From: Leguminivora glycinivorella
Taxonomy: Eukaryota; Arthropoda; Insecta; Lepidoptera; Tortricidae
Assembly (NCBI RefSeq): GCF_023078275.1
Contig: NC_062976.1
Coordinates: forward strand, 3,038,001 to 3,102,000
Reading direction: 5' to 3'
Length of the DNA: 64,000 bases
Every line of letters begins with the position of its first letter. The stretch's first letter is position 1. Positions 36,069-44,263 of this stretch are shown piece by piece. The notes beneath the pieces were generated by a model. That model did not search any database and was not told the origin of the DNA. It saw nothing but the letters and a program-made list of their open reading frames with translations. The position numbers and the translations under genes are program-made.

Positions 36069-37299
36069 GGGCCGTTTTATTATGGGTCCTGTGACACATT
36101 TCTGTTAATGTTTTCATGTTAAAACTCAAGATTTAAGTAGTATTATTATATTGATGGTGTCCTGCCGTTTCGCCAAAAAACGTTTCGTCAAATTTCATTT
36201 CCCAATGATCATATCGCAATAGTTTCATTTCCCAAAGTATTGTTTGGCAAAGGTATGTTTCGCAATGAATTTGTTTGGTCAAATTATCATTTGGCACAAT
36301 TTTACTTAGTCAAATTTTATTTAGACAAAACTTTATTTCGCAAACGTTTTTAATGGCAAAACTTATATCCCAAAAACATGTTTGGTCAAAATTTCACATC
36401 GCAAATTTCGAAAATATTTAGGCATTTGCATTTTCATTTCTACGGGATTAATTTAATTTACCGAAGATTTTTTTGCCAAATTTAACTTAAAATTGTCAAA
36501 TGATAATTTCAGTTTTATTCCCAAGGCTTCAGTTGGACAAGAAAAGTTTGCTCAACTTTATTTTTGTCAAATTAATTACTGGACAAAATTATTTTGTCAA
36601 CTATTTTTTTGTCAAAAAATGTTTCTACAAATTACACCATGCAAAACCACGTTTGACAATAAATATTACAAGGCATAAATGTAATGTAATAATTTTATTA
36701 GTATTGTAACAGAAAACTCGTGTGCGACAGGGTCAGTTTAGGTGCGACGACGAGCGAAGCGAGGAGGAGCGTGTTAGGTTGACAGTGAGCAAACCGGAAA
36801 TGGCTTTTTAAAGTAATTAAAAATTAATAGAACATAATGGTTTTGAAAACATAAGGTTTCTTTTTAATAAAATGTATCCGGACATGAGTGAAAATGTCAT
36901 CCTTGAGCAGGAGGAAAAAAGTACGACATACACATTATTTCACACAAATCTTGGACACAAAATATAAAATCAACAAACAAATTTCTAGTGCGCCATTTAA
37001 TTACAATATATTGGGAAATGGAAATTTTGCCTAACAATACCTTTGACTAAATAATATTTGGTAAAATGAAATTTGACCAAGTAAATATTTTGGGAAACAA
37101 ATACTTGCCAAAAAAGTTTTGCTAAATGTCAATTTGCGATAAGTTGTTTTGCCAAACGTTTATTTGGGAAATGATAATTTGGGAATAATAGTTTGGGATG
37201 TGAAACTTTGGGAAACGTTTTTTGGCGAATCGTCAGTAAACCGTCCTTACGAGGTTACATGAACAAAAATGTGTCACAGGACCCATAATAAAACGGCCC
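36069..37299. mobile_element. palindrome split by word-repeat element 1
   Basis: 43-bp arms 36069-36111 and 37257-37299 (GGGCCGTTTTATTATGGGTC...) are inverted with two mismatches. Confidence 0.8.
36156..37242. mobile_element. word-repeat element 1
   Basis: Ends GGTGTCCTGCCGTTTCGCC and GGTTTACTGACGATTCGCC are imperfect inverses and resemble those of 59989-60597. The left arm is a run of about 15-base phrases (TATTGTTTGGCAAAG, GTATGTTTCGCAATG, ATTTGTTTGGTCAAA). The right arm has the inverse forms (TTTGGGAAATGA, ATTTGACCAAG). The centre is GACGACGAGCGAAGCGAGGA. No matching target duplication was found. The open frames at 36493-36709 are shadows. Confidence 0.75.
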
Positions 37300-37301
37300 G
37301 T

Positions 37302-37395
37302 GGCGCCATCTATGTGTTGGTGTAGTGTATGCGCGTTCTTAGGCGGTCGCATTTTAATGCACGGGATGGTATGATCTCTTATATTTAATCTATGG
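37302..37395. mobile_element. half-copy of the foldback MITE of intron 2
   Basis: It matches 39974-40075 in the same orientation (GGCGCCATCTATGTG through TATATTTAATC). It directly abuts the exon 4 duplicate. Confidence 0.65.
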
Positions 37396-37478
37396 TTATA
37401 GGAATTTCTCTTTGATGACAGTGTCGACATATCCTTCGGCCAGTCTCTCGCCAGTGGAGTCATATCTTGCTTTCATGA
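37395..37478 (-). pseudogene. partial second copy of exon 4 of the DUF1091-like gene
   Basis: About 80 bp repeat the end of exon 4 with a 155-bp offset. The reading matches KARYDSTGERLAEGYVD and ends KEKFL plus TAA. Over 25 sense codons there are about four silent and three conservative replacement changes, so the copy was probably a working exon once. Upstream of the VMKARYD segment the similarity stops and no good splice acceptor is visible. It may be the remnant of a neighbouring paralogue or of an alternative last exon. It now lies in the 3' flank or untranslated region of the intact gene. Confidence 0.7.
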
Positions 37479-37550
37479 CATGATAAGGAGGAGAAAATGA
37501 TATCTTGCTTGTTTTTTATCGTTTCTTCGGATAGTATGACTTGAGCGATG

Positions 37551-37712
37551 TTATAGGAATCTCTCTTTGATAACAGCGTCGACATATCCTTCGGCCAGTC
37601 TCTCGCCCGTGGAATCGTATCTTACTTTTACGAAGACACGGCCCTTTCGGAAGGGAAAGGTCGCGAGGAGGGGCAAGTTTTGAACGGAGCAGTTCATGAA
37701 TTGATATTCTCC
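37551..37712 (-). CDS. exon 4 (last) of the DUF1091-like gene
   Basis: The exon encodes residues 132-184 (starts GEYQFMNC, ends KERFL) and a TAA stop. The acceptor is TTTCAG. The acceptor sequence itself was copied by a retroposon target duplication, so a second TTTCAGGGAGA lies 187 bp upstream. Using that distal site runs into a stop codon inside the retroposon, so the proximal site given here is the coding one. Confidence 0.85.
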   Translation of the reverse strand, partial: GEYQFMNCSVQNLPLLATFPFRKGRVFVKVRYDSTGERLAEGYVDAVIKERFL

Positions 37713-40700
37713 CTGAAACATACAAACAACATATACAATCACGCCTGTATCCCATAAAGGGGTAGGCAGAGCACATGAAACTACTAAAGCTTCAGTGCCA
37801 CTCTTTGCAAATAAGGGGTTGACAGAAAACGAAACTGTGACATTGCAGTGACAGGTTGCCAGCCTCTCGCCTACGCCACAATATCCCACAGTCGTCTCCC
37901 TGAAAATGTACAAAATATATTTAATTTATGTCTAACATTTCATTTTAGAGGTGAAACGTCGTTATCATTTATTGGACTTTTCTTATAACAAACAGGTAAA
38001 TACTCGTCGACACAATAGGGATGACGACTACATAAAAAATGGCATTCTGTTTAGTCCGTCAGTTAGATCGTCCAAAAATACTGAACACATATTTTTCACT
38101 TCTTTCTAATTAATGAAAAAATACAAAGATATAGAGCATCAAAGTTCCGGAGTGGGGGCTTGTGACGTCACTTCTAAGTAAAAGTTGTACCCAGGCGTGA
38201 CGTCAGGCGAAACTTTAACGCACTGTACCGTCGTCGTCATTTTTCGTTTACGAGAAAAAATAAAAAATACGTGTCTAATAGTTATTTGTTATACAAGGGG
38301 GCAAAGTTGTATTTTAACGCCGAGTGTGGAATTGAAAAACGAGCAAGTGAAAGGATTCTATAGTTGAACCACGAGCGAAGCGAGTGGTTCGAGAATAGAA
38401 TCCTGAACTTGCTCGTTTTTTAACACACGAGAAGTAAAATACATTTGCACCCGAGTGTAACACAACGCAAAAAAATGAATTTTACACTGCTTCCAGTAGT
38501 TCCACAGGTGGTAAATCATCTTTATTACTAGATTCACCAACTTTTATCAATTTTAAAGCAGTTCATTTGATTTTATTCAAGGTCAAATTACTTTACCCAC
38601 TAGTGGATAAAATGCGTTTTTACCCGCTGGTATTAAAGGACAAAACACGTGTTTCCGAGCTAGTGAGGGGAAAAATTCTTTGATAATGTAACTGACGGAC
38701 TAATTTGTTTATTTTTAGTCGTCTCGCCTATCTTTAAGTACCTTGGTTCGCTCGTACAGTGTGATGGCGATATCGACCGCGATGTGAAAAACCGTATTAG
38801 CACGGGGTGGATGAAATGGCGACAGGTCACGGGAACCATTTGTGACGCCCGGATGCCTCTTCGACTGAAGGGCAAAATTTATAAATCAGTCATCAGACCT
38901 GTCGTCATGTATGGATCAGAGTGTTGGGCCCTAAAGGTGACGGATGAAAAGAGATTGCACGTGGCAGAGATGAGAATGTTAAGATGGATGTGTGGCGTGA
39001 CAAGAATGGATAAGATAAAGAATGAGTATATCACAGGAAGCCTGAAAGTAGCACCGATTGTTGAAAAAGTAAGAGCGAATCGACTAGCATGGTATGGACA
39101 TGTAATGCGGAGGGATGAAAGGCATGTGACGAGAAAGGTATTACGAATGAATGTGGAAGGTGGTGGAAGTAACGGGAGGGGAAAACCGAAGAAGAGGTGG
39201 ATGGACTGTGTGAGACATGATATGGAACTAAAACAAGTTAATGATGAGATGACGAGTGACAGGGATGTATGGAAGAGAAAGACATGCTGCGCCGACCCCA
39301 AGTGACTGGAATAAGGGCAAGAGAATGATGATGCCTATTCTCAGACAGAAATGTTGAGTTATTTATTAGTTTTCGTGGCCATCTTAAAACTTCATCATTA
39401 GATCAATTCTCAATAAAATGATTAAATATATTGAAATATCGTCAAATTTTCATAGGAATGTATGTGACTTGTAGTACAAACATTTCAAGTAAAAAAAAGC
39501 ATATTTTCTAGGTAGTTATATAGGTTACCGCTAGGCCCTACCTTTGGAAAAGGACAAGACGTGATATTAAAATACTTAATGTAGAAGGGCTTCAGCAATA
39601 CGTCATATTTGGTTTTAGTAAACATATCGCAAATGACGAAATGGAGCTCAATCATGCTGGGCCGGTACTCATTGCTTAGGAACTCGTACACAAATGCGTC
39701 CACCTGCAAAATTGTAACATTAACCCATAATAAATTCATGCGATGTCTTCATAAGCTTTAGATCATACCATCCCACATTAAAATGCGACCGTCTAAGAAC
39801 GCGCATACACGTGTGTAGTGTACCACACATAGATGGCGCCACAAAAAATGCCTTGTTGCCATCGATTATTTGTAGATTGGCGTTAAGTGTCACTTTCGAG
39901 CCATAAATCTATGTCAAAAGTGACACTTAACGCCATCTACAAGTATAATCGAAAGCTACAAGACATTTTTTTTGCGGCGCCATCTATGTGTGGTGTAGTG
40001 TATGCGCGTTCTTAGGCGGTCGCATTTTAATGTATGGGATGGTATGATCTTCTTATATTTAATCCACGGCTTTAATAATTAATAAATTAAGAAGGATGCA
40101 CTAACGTTGTTTTTAAAAATTTAAATAAGATGCTCCTTGACAGCACTTAGAGACCCTAGAGCTGGTTCATTCCTTGGTCAAAGAATTGGCATTGCCATCT
40201 AGCGGGGAAATATGGCGCCAGAATAATGAGCACCCTATCGCTGAGATCGGATTTCGGGGATTTAGTTTGAAAGTTTGATTTATTTTATAAGGGAAAGTTT
40301 AGTCAGTCTGCGGCATCGTAGCTTTCGGACGAATGAACCGATTAAGTTTTAGTTTTTTTTTTGTTTGAAAGCTGAATTAGTCGGGAGTGGTCCACTATGT
40401 CGGTTTCTTTTTCAAAATGTTAATTTTGAATAAAATCTTAAGTAACTTACTATAACATCCTCTCCAAAATCGACTAAGCTCCTTCCTTGCAGATTGATGT
40501 AGTGTATGGGGTCCCGACGGTTGTAGCGTTTCGCTGTAATGTTCACGTACTCATAGTATTTCGGGTTCCAGTACGTTACGTTTGGGTGCTCGAAGTCTAT
40601 GTAGTATGTCTGTAAAATCCATACTAATATTATAATGGGAAAGTGTGTGTCTGTTTGTCCGTCTTTCACGACAAAACGGAGCGACGAATTGACGTGATTT

Positions 40701-41449
40701 TTTAAGTGGAGATAGTTGAAGGAATGGAGAGTGACATAGGCTATTTTTTGTCTCTTTTTAACCCCCTACTTCCCTAAAACGGGAGTAGGGAGTTGGTATG
40801 GAGCATTTCGCAATTTAACGCGAGCGAAGCTGCGGGCAAACGCTAGTATACATATGTTTGTTAAATTAGAAAAGGCGACAATGAAACATAATTAAGTAGG
40901 TGGGCATTTTCAGAATTTGGGACCCCCAATTAGCGTAAGTTGTTAACAAAAATTAACTCACTGTCAGTTTTGTCACGGTAATTAAGCATGAAATTTCAAT
41001 AACAAGATTGTTTTTGTGTTGATTATATAAACTTTAAGCGATAATCTACATTCAGAATGTGAAAAAAAAAAGTTTTTAGACAGCTTTTATGCTTAATTTG
41101 TCGTCACAAAACGGACAGCGAGTTAATTTTTGTTCACAACTATTGCTAATTGGGGACCCAAATATTGAAAATGCCCATAGGTCTATATACGTTTTTCTAG
41201 TGCCTGGTGCCTGCCCCTGCCTGGGGCCGATTTCTCGAAGCTACAAGTTACAATTTACATGTGGTAGTCACTGTCTAATATGACAAGTTGGAAAGAGACA
41301 TCCGCTTGTAACTTGTAACTTTCAGTTTTGAGAAATGGGCCACTGGAGTAACGTCTATAGACGTCTTTAATATTTACCAGTTCCTTAGCGGTAAGCACTG
41401 CAGCATAAACGACGATTAACAGAACTGACCACATTTGAAATCTATACAT
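37551..41449 (-). CDS. four-exon secreted protein gene, DUF1091/DM8-like (184 aa)
   Basis: Joining 41378-41449, 40451-40609, 39542-39703 and 37551-37712 on the minus strand gives 184 codons and a TAA stop. Every intron is phase 0 with GT-AG ends. Residues 1-24 look like a signal peptide (hydrophobic MWSVLLIVVYAAVLTA, likely cut after LTA). The mature part has N-glycosylation sequons at N34, N47, N123 and N138 and cysteines at 102, 127 and 139. A CPFPKG-like block spans the exon 3/4 junction; a FPFRKGR block and a GYVD motif lie near the C terminus. From memory, length and layout match insect DUF1091/DM8 proteins, small secreted proteins that include CheA/CheB members linked to contact chemosensation. 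That it is a real gene is near certain, because four exons lose no frame. The family call is inferred, and no ligand or tissue can be read. Introns of 768, 747 and 1829 bp are largely transposon sequence. Confidence 0.85.
37719..37894 (-). mobile_element. retroposon R1 copy in intron 3, next to exon 4
   Basis: The element is flanked by direct repeats TCTCCCTGAAA at 37708-37718 and 37895-37905. Its tail (a degenerate TATG run on the minus strand) lies directly before the exon 4 acceptor. It is 5' truncated and has a short internal deletion relative to the copies at 14249 and 34399. Confidence 0.85.
38051..38703. mobile_element. MITE with 15-bp inverted ends, interrupted by repeat A
   Basis: TTAGTCCGTCAGTTA at 38051-38065 is exactly inverted at 38689-38703. 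Repeat A (38277-38675) is inserted near the right end. Without it the element would be about 250 bp. It lies in intron 3. No clear target duplication was seen. Confidence 0.6.
38277..38675 (-). mobile_element. repeat A copy (unclassified, about 430 bp family)
   Basis: Same family as 30155-30568, 34906-35338 and 51895-52350. It contains the ACCACGAGCGAAGCGAGTGG snapback. This copy lacks the segment around the GTGAGGGGAAAAGTTTTG internal motif seen in the others. Confidence 0.8.
38718..39332 (+). pseudogene. 5'-truncated RTE-like LINE, reverse transcriptase C-terminus
   Basis: The frame is open from about 38712 to the TGA at 39303-39305. It reads FKYLGSLVQCDGD, then MPLRLKGKIYKSVIRP, YGSECWAL, AEMRMLRWMCGVTR, RLAWYGHVMRR, GRGKPKKRW and DRDVWKRK. 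This is the thumb and tail region of non-LTR reverse transcriptases, RTE-like by its motifs. The endonuclease and the polymerase core (YADD) are missing. The 3' tail ends in GAATGATGATG. It lies antisense in intron 3 of the DUF1091-like gene. The reading frame is undamaged, so the insertion is fairly young. Confidence 0.85.
39542..39703 (-). CDS. exon 3 of the DUF1091-like gene
   Basis: The exon encodes residues 78-131 (starts VDAFVYEFLS, ends CPFPK). The acceptor is ATTTTGCAG and the donor GTAGGG. It carries Cys102 and Cys127 and the N123 sequon. This is the only acceptor of the gene with no transposon edge beside it. Confidence 0.88.
39760..40050. mobile_element. foldback MITE in intron 2
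   Basis: Arms of about 140 bp (39760-39900 and 39912-40050) are inverted copies, starting AGATCATACCATCCCA. The outer right flank TATATTTAATC is shared with a half-copy at 37302-37395. Confidence 0.75.
40290..40440 (+). repeat. dispersed repeat D, intron 2
   Basis: It shares CGTAGCT, GATGAACCGATT, GAAAGCTGA and TAGTCGGGAG blocks, in order, with 61650-61800 and inverted with 55395-55560. The class is not known to me. Confidence 0.5.
40451..40609 (-). CDS. exon 2 of the DUF1091-like gene
   Basis: The exon encodes residues 25-77 (starts TYYIDFEHPN, ends DFGEDVI). The acceptor is TTTTACAG and the donor is a consensus GTAAGT. Only 8 intronic bases separate the acceptor from the edge of a Helitron at 40618. 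The frame is open across the whole exon and joins exons 1 and 3 in phase 0. Confidence 0.88.
40618..40846 (+). mobile_element. Helitron-1, non-autonomous, intron 1
   Basis: It starts TCCATACTAATATTATAA after a host A and ends GCTAG before a host T, with no target duplication. The GCGAGCGAAGCTGCGGGC hairpin region precedes the 3' end. Its 5' end lies 8 bp from the exon 2 splice acceptor. Confidence 0.85.
40902..41176. mobile_element. MITE with long inverted arms, intron 1
   Basis: Ends GGGCATTTTCAGAATTTGGG and its imperfect inverse; subterminal TTAGCGTAAGTTGTTAAC. A second copy lies at 48328-48584. Confidence 0.7.
41223..41343. mobile_element. short MITE, intron 1
   Basis: Ends GGGGCCGATTTCTCGAA and GAGAAATGGGCCAC are imperfect inverses; AAGTTACAA and TTGTAACTT pair inside. 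Confidence 0.5.
41378..41449 (-). CDS. exon 1 of the DUF1091-like gene (signal peptide)
   Basis: The exon encodes residues 1-24, ending KEL, then a GTAAAT donor. The first Met was chosen as start because it precedes the hydrophobic leader. A second Met at residue 6 would also leave a working signal peptide and cannot be excluded. Confidence 0.8.
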
Positions 41450-41482
41450 TGAAACGAAGATACAGTCACGCCAAGACTGCCT

Positions 41483-41491
41483 GTATATATA
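41483..41491 (-). promoter_or_regulatory. candidate TATA box of the DUF1091-like gene
   Basis: The minus strand reads TATATATAC about 35-43 bases before the exon 1 ATG. This would place transcription start about 10 bases before the ATG, a very short leader. No clear initiator motif was found, so the assignment rests on position only. Confidence 0.35.
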
Positions 41492-42660
41492 CTTAGTCCT
41501 TTTTTGAATGTTTTAAAATAAAAACAATAAAGGTAAACAGTATGACTAGCAAAATGTGAGCTCACAACAATCACTATTACTCGTGTCGTGTCTAATAAAC
41601 ACAATGTTATGTTATTTTCATCAAAATAGACATTAGTGATGTATATAGACGCTCTTTTAATACTAACCTTAATCACATTCAAAACAAATCGTACGCAATC
41701 AAAAGTCCATCTAAATATATAAAAGAAGAAGCTGACTGACTGACATATCAACGCACAGCCGAAACCGCTGGTCCTAGAGATTTCAAATTTGGCACGTAGG
41801 TTCCTTATGTAGTGTAGAGGAGCACTAAGAAAGGATTTTCCAAAATTCACCTCCTAAGGGGGTCAAATGGGGGTTCAAAGTTTGTATGGGGAAACAAGAT
41901 TAGTTTGACTATTTTATTCGAAACTTCACAGGAAGATTCCTTAAGACATATGACTGAATACGTGTTTCAGGTTTTTTGAAAATTTAACCCCTAAAAGGGT
42001 GAAAAGGGGGTGATAAAGTCAAAAAATCAATATGGGTATCGTTTTTATGGTTTATCGGGTCGCTGATCACGATAAATACAACGTTTTTAAAATATAACGA
42101 GGCGGAAGTGAAATACCTTCTCCCCTGCTGTGGTGCAATGGGGTTTAAATATCAAAAATATATATAAAAGAAGATATTAACTGACTGACTGACATATCAA
42201 CGCACAGCCGAAACCGCTGGCCCTAGAGATGTCAAATTTGGCACGTAGGTTCCAGATAGTGTAGAGGAGCACTAAGAAAGGATTTTTCAAAATTCGCCTC
42301 CTAAGGGGCTCAAATGGGGGTTCAAAGTTTGTATGGGGAAACAAGATTAGTTTGACTATTTTATACGAAACTTCACAGGAGGATTCCTAAAGACATATGA
42401 CTAAATACATGTTTCAGGTTTTTTGAAAATTTGACCCCTAAAGGGGTGCAAAGGGGGTAAAGTCAAAAACACAATATGGGTATCGTTTTTATGGTTTATC
42501 GAGTCGCTGATCACGATAAATACAACGATTTTAAAATCTAATGAGGTGGAAAAGAAATTTTCTCCCCTGTTGTAGTGCAATAGGGTTAAAATATCCAAAA
42601 TAGCCATAAGAGGAGCACTAAGAAAGGATTTTTCAAAGTTCACCTCCTAGCATGATAATT

Positions 42661-42688
42661 TGACAGGGGCAAGGACAGGGACAGGGAT

Positions 42689-42775
<87 letters not shown>

Positions 42776-43330
42776 AACGGGATAGGGTTACGGTTAAGGT
42801 TAGGGATAGGGATAGGGATAGGGATAGGGATAGGGATAGGGATAGGGGTAGGGATAGGGGGGTAGGGGTAGGGGTAGGGGTAGGGGTAGGGGTAGGGGTA
42901 GGGGTAGGGGTAGGGGTAGGGGTAGGGGTAGGGGTAGGGGTAGGGTAGGGATAGGGATAGGGATAGGGATAGGGATAGGGATAGGGATAGGGATAGGGAT
43001 AGGGATAGGGATAGGGATAGGGATAGGGATAGGGATAGGGATAGGGATAGGGATAGGGATAGGGATAGGGATAGGGATAGGGATAGGGATAGGGATAGGG
43101 ATAGGGATAGGGATAGGGATAGGGATAGGGATAGGGATAGGGATAGGGATAGGGATAGGGATAGGGATAGGGATAGGGATAGGGATAGGGATAGGGATAG
43201 GGATAGGGATAGGGATAGGAATAGGGGACGGGGACGGGGATAGGGATAGGGGAGGGACGGGGACAGGGACGGGGCGGGGACGGGGACGAGGACAAGGATA
43301 GAGATAGGGACGGGGATAAGAATAGGGATT
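42661..43330 (+). repeat. hexamer arrays GGGACA / GGGATA / GGGGTA
   Basis: A block of GGGACA is followed by GGGATA, a block of GGGGTA (about 42880-42945), then a long uniform GGGATA block (about 42945-43220) and a mixed right edge. Long open frames here (PYPYPY and similar on the minus strand) are artefacts of the repeat. Confidence 0.95.
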
Positions 43331-43756
43331 GGGGTCGGAATAATCGGTCGGCAATCGATATCTAGGCAGTGTAAAATGCAGGTGGCTCAGTGGGAAGGGA
43401 TTAGTACGTAGGCATCGGCGAGTATCCTGCATCCAAGAAGATCGTTGTTTGCTTGCCTTTTATATGTTTACGTTTGCAATAAGCAAAATGGAAAAAATTG
43501 TAAGCGATAATGCAAGGAAGTACTTTTTACCCTACCGACCATAGCGTCGAGATACTGGCTATGTGGGTTGTATGAAGTTTCCCCAGTATAAATATTTATA
43601 TAGGTAAAATACATACATATTCGTACCTACTACCTACGCTGTGGTCGCTGTGTAACAATTCTACAATCATTGCAAGAATTTCTTTTAAAAAAATAGTAAT
43701 ATGTGTAAGGTACAGTCAGCCAAAAAGCAGTGTAAGGTTCTTGGCTGACCGTACAG

Positions 43757-43812
43757 CAAATAGATCAGTTACAATGGCCCCCCAGTCGAGAATTGCCCCG
43801 CTTTACCTTAAT
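43757..43812. mobile_element. half of a GGGGCAAAT MITE inside Helitron-2
   Basis: TTACAATGGCCCCCCAGTCG through GCCCCGCTTTACCTTAA matches the right half of the MITE at 11661-11765. Confidence 0.55.
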
Positions 43813-44104
43813 CGAAATAATTGCGGACAGATGTACCTACAAAGAAACCTACGGATCCAAATGAAAATCTTATTTTTTGTAAACGTTTCAATAAGAATAC
43901 TTTTATTACGCGGGCGAAGCCGCGGGTAAAAGCTAGTTACAAATAAACCTAGTAGTAATAGAATTTTATTTGTAAGTAAACCAATTTGGCATTCGTGTCA
44001 TCAAAAACGGAGACACGAGTATTCAATATTCCTAAATTAAATTATAATTTTATAAAAAATCTAATAGGTACCTGTATTACATAATCTAATGTTTAATTAA
44101 GTTA

Positions 44105-44263
44105 CTAGTTTAGCGTTAGAAAGAGACAAAAAGTAGAAAGTAGCCTATCTCACTCTCCAACCCTTCAACTATCTCCACTTAAAAAATCACGTCAATTCGT
44201 CGCTCCGTTTTGCCGTGAAAGACGGACAAACAAACAGTTTCCCATTTATAATATTAGTATGGA
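44105..44263 (-). mobile_element. Helitron-1 lacking its 3' hairpin
   Basis: The 5' end (minus strand TCCATACTAATATTATAA) is intact and the terminal CTAG at 44105-44108 is present. The GCGAGCGAAGCCGCGGGC block is deleted. Confidence 0.75.

Larger units (their letters stand above)
41710..43936 (+). mobile_element. Helitron-2 with duplicated 5' part and G-rich arrays (2.2 kb)
   Basis: It begins TCTAAATATATAAAAG after a host A and ends AAAGCTAG before a host T. The first about 442 bp (to 42158) is repeated at 42158-42600. Then come hexamer arrays (42661-43330), a segment shared with 32590-32850 (CGGTCGGCAATCG, AAGTACTTTTTA, CCTACGGATCCAAATGAAAA), and the terminal CGCGGGCGAAGCCGCGGG. No RepHel coding sequence is present. 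Confidence 0.8.

Noticed and set aside
36160..36420. CRISPR-like array of spaced short repeats
   Set aside because: The phrases are degenerate, have no unique spacers of fixed length, and the DNA is animal nuclear.
37551..37913. A continuous 120-codon minus-strand frame through exon 4 and its upstream repeat
   Set aside because: The part upstream of 37712 is retroposon R1 with its own target duplication. The real exon starts at the acceptor; the long frame is coincidence.
41416..41850. 144-codon minus-strand frame upstream of the host gene
   Set aside because: It overlaps exon 1 in another phase and continues into the Helitron 5' end; no motif.
42661..43330. Telomeric repeat tract
   Set aside because: Insect telomeres are typically TTAGG; these are GGGATA-type hexamers inside a bounded Helitron.
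42633..43432. Two long minus-strand open frames rich in PY and PI repeats
   Set aside because: They are translations of the GGGATA/GGGGTA hexamer arrays; hexamers keep frames open by chance.
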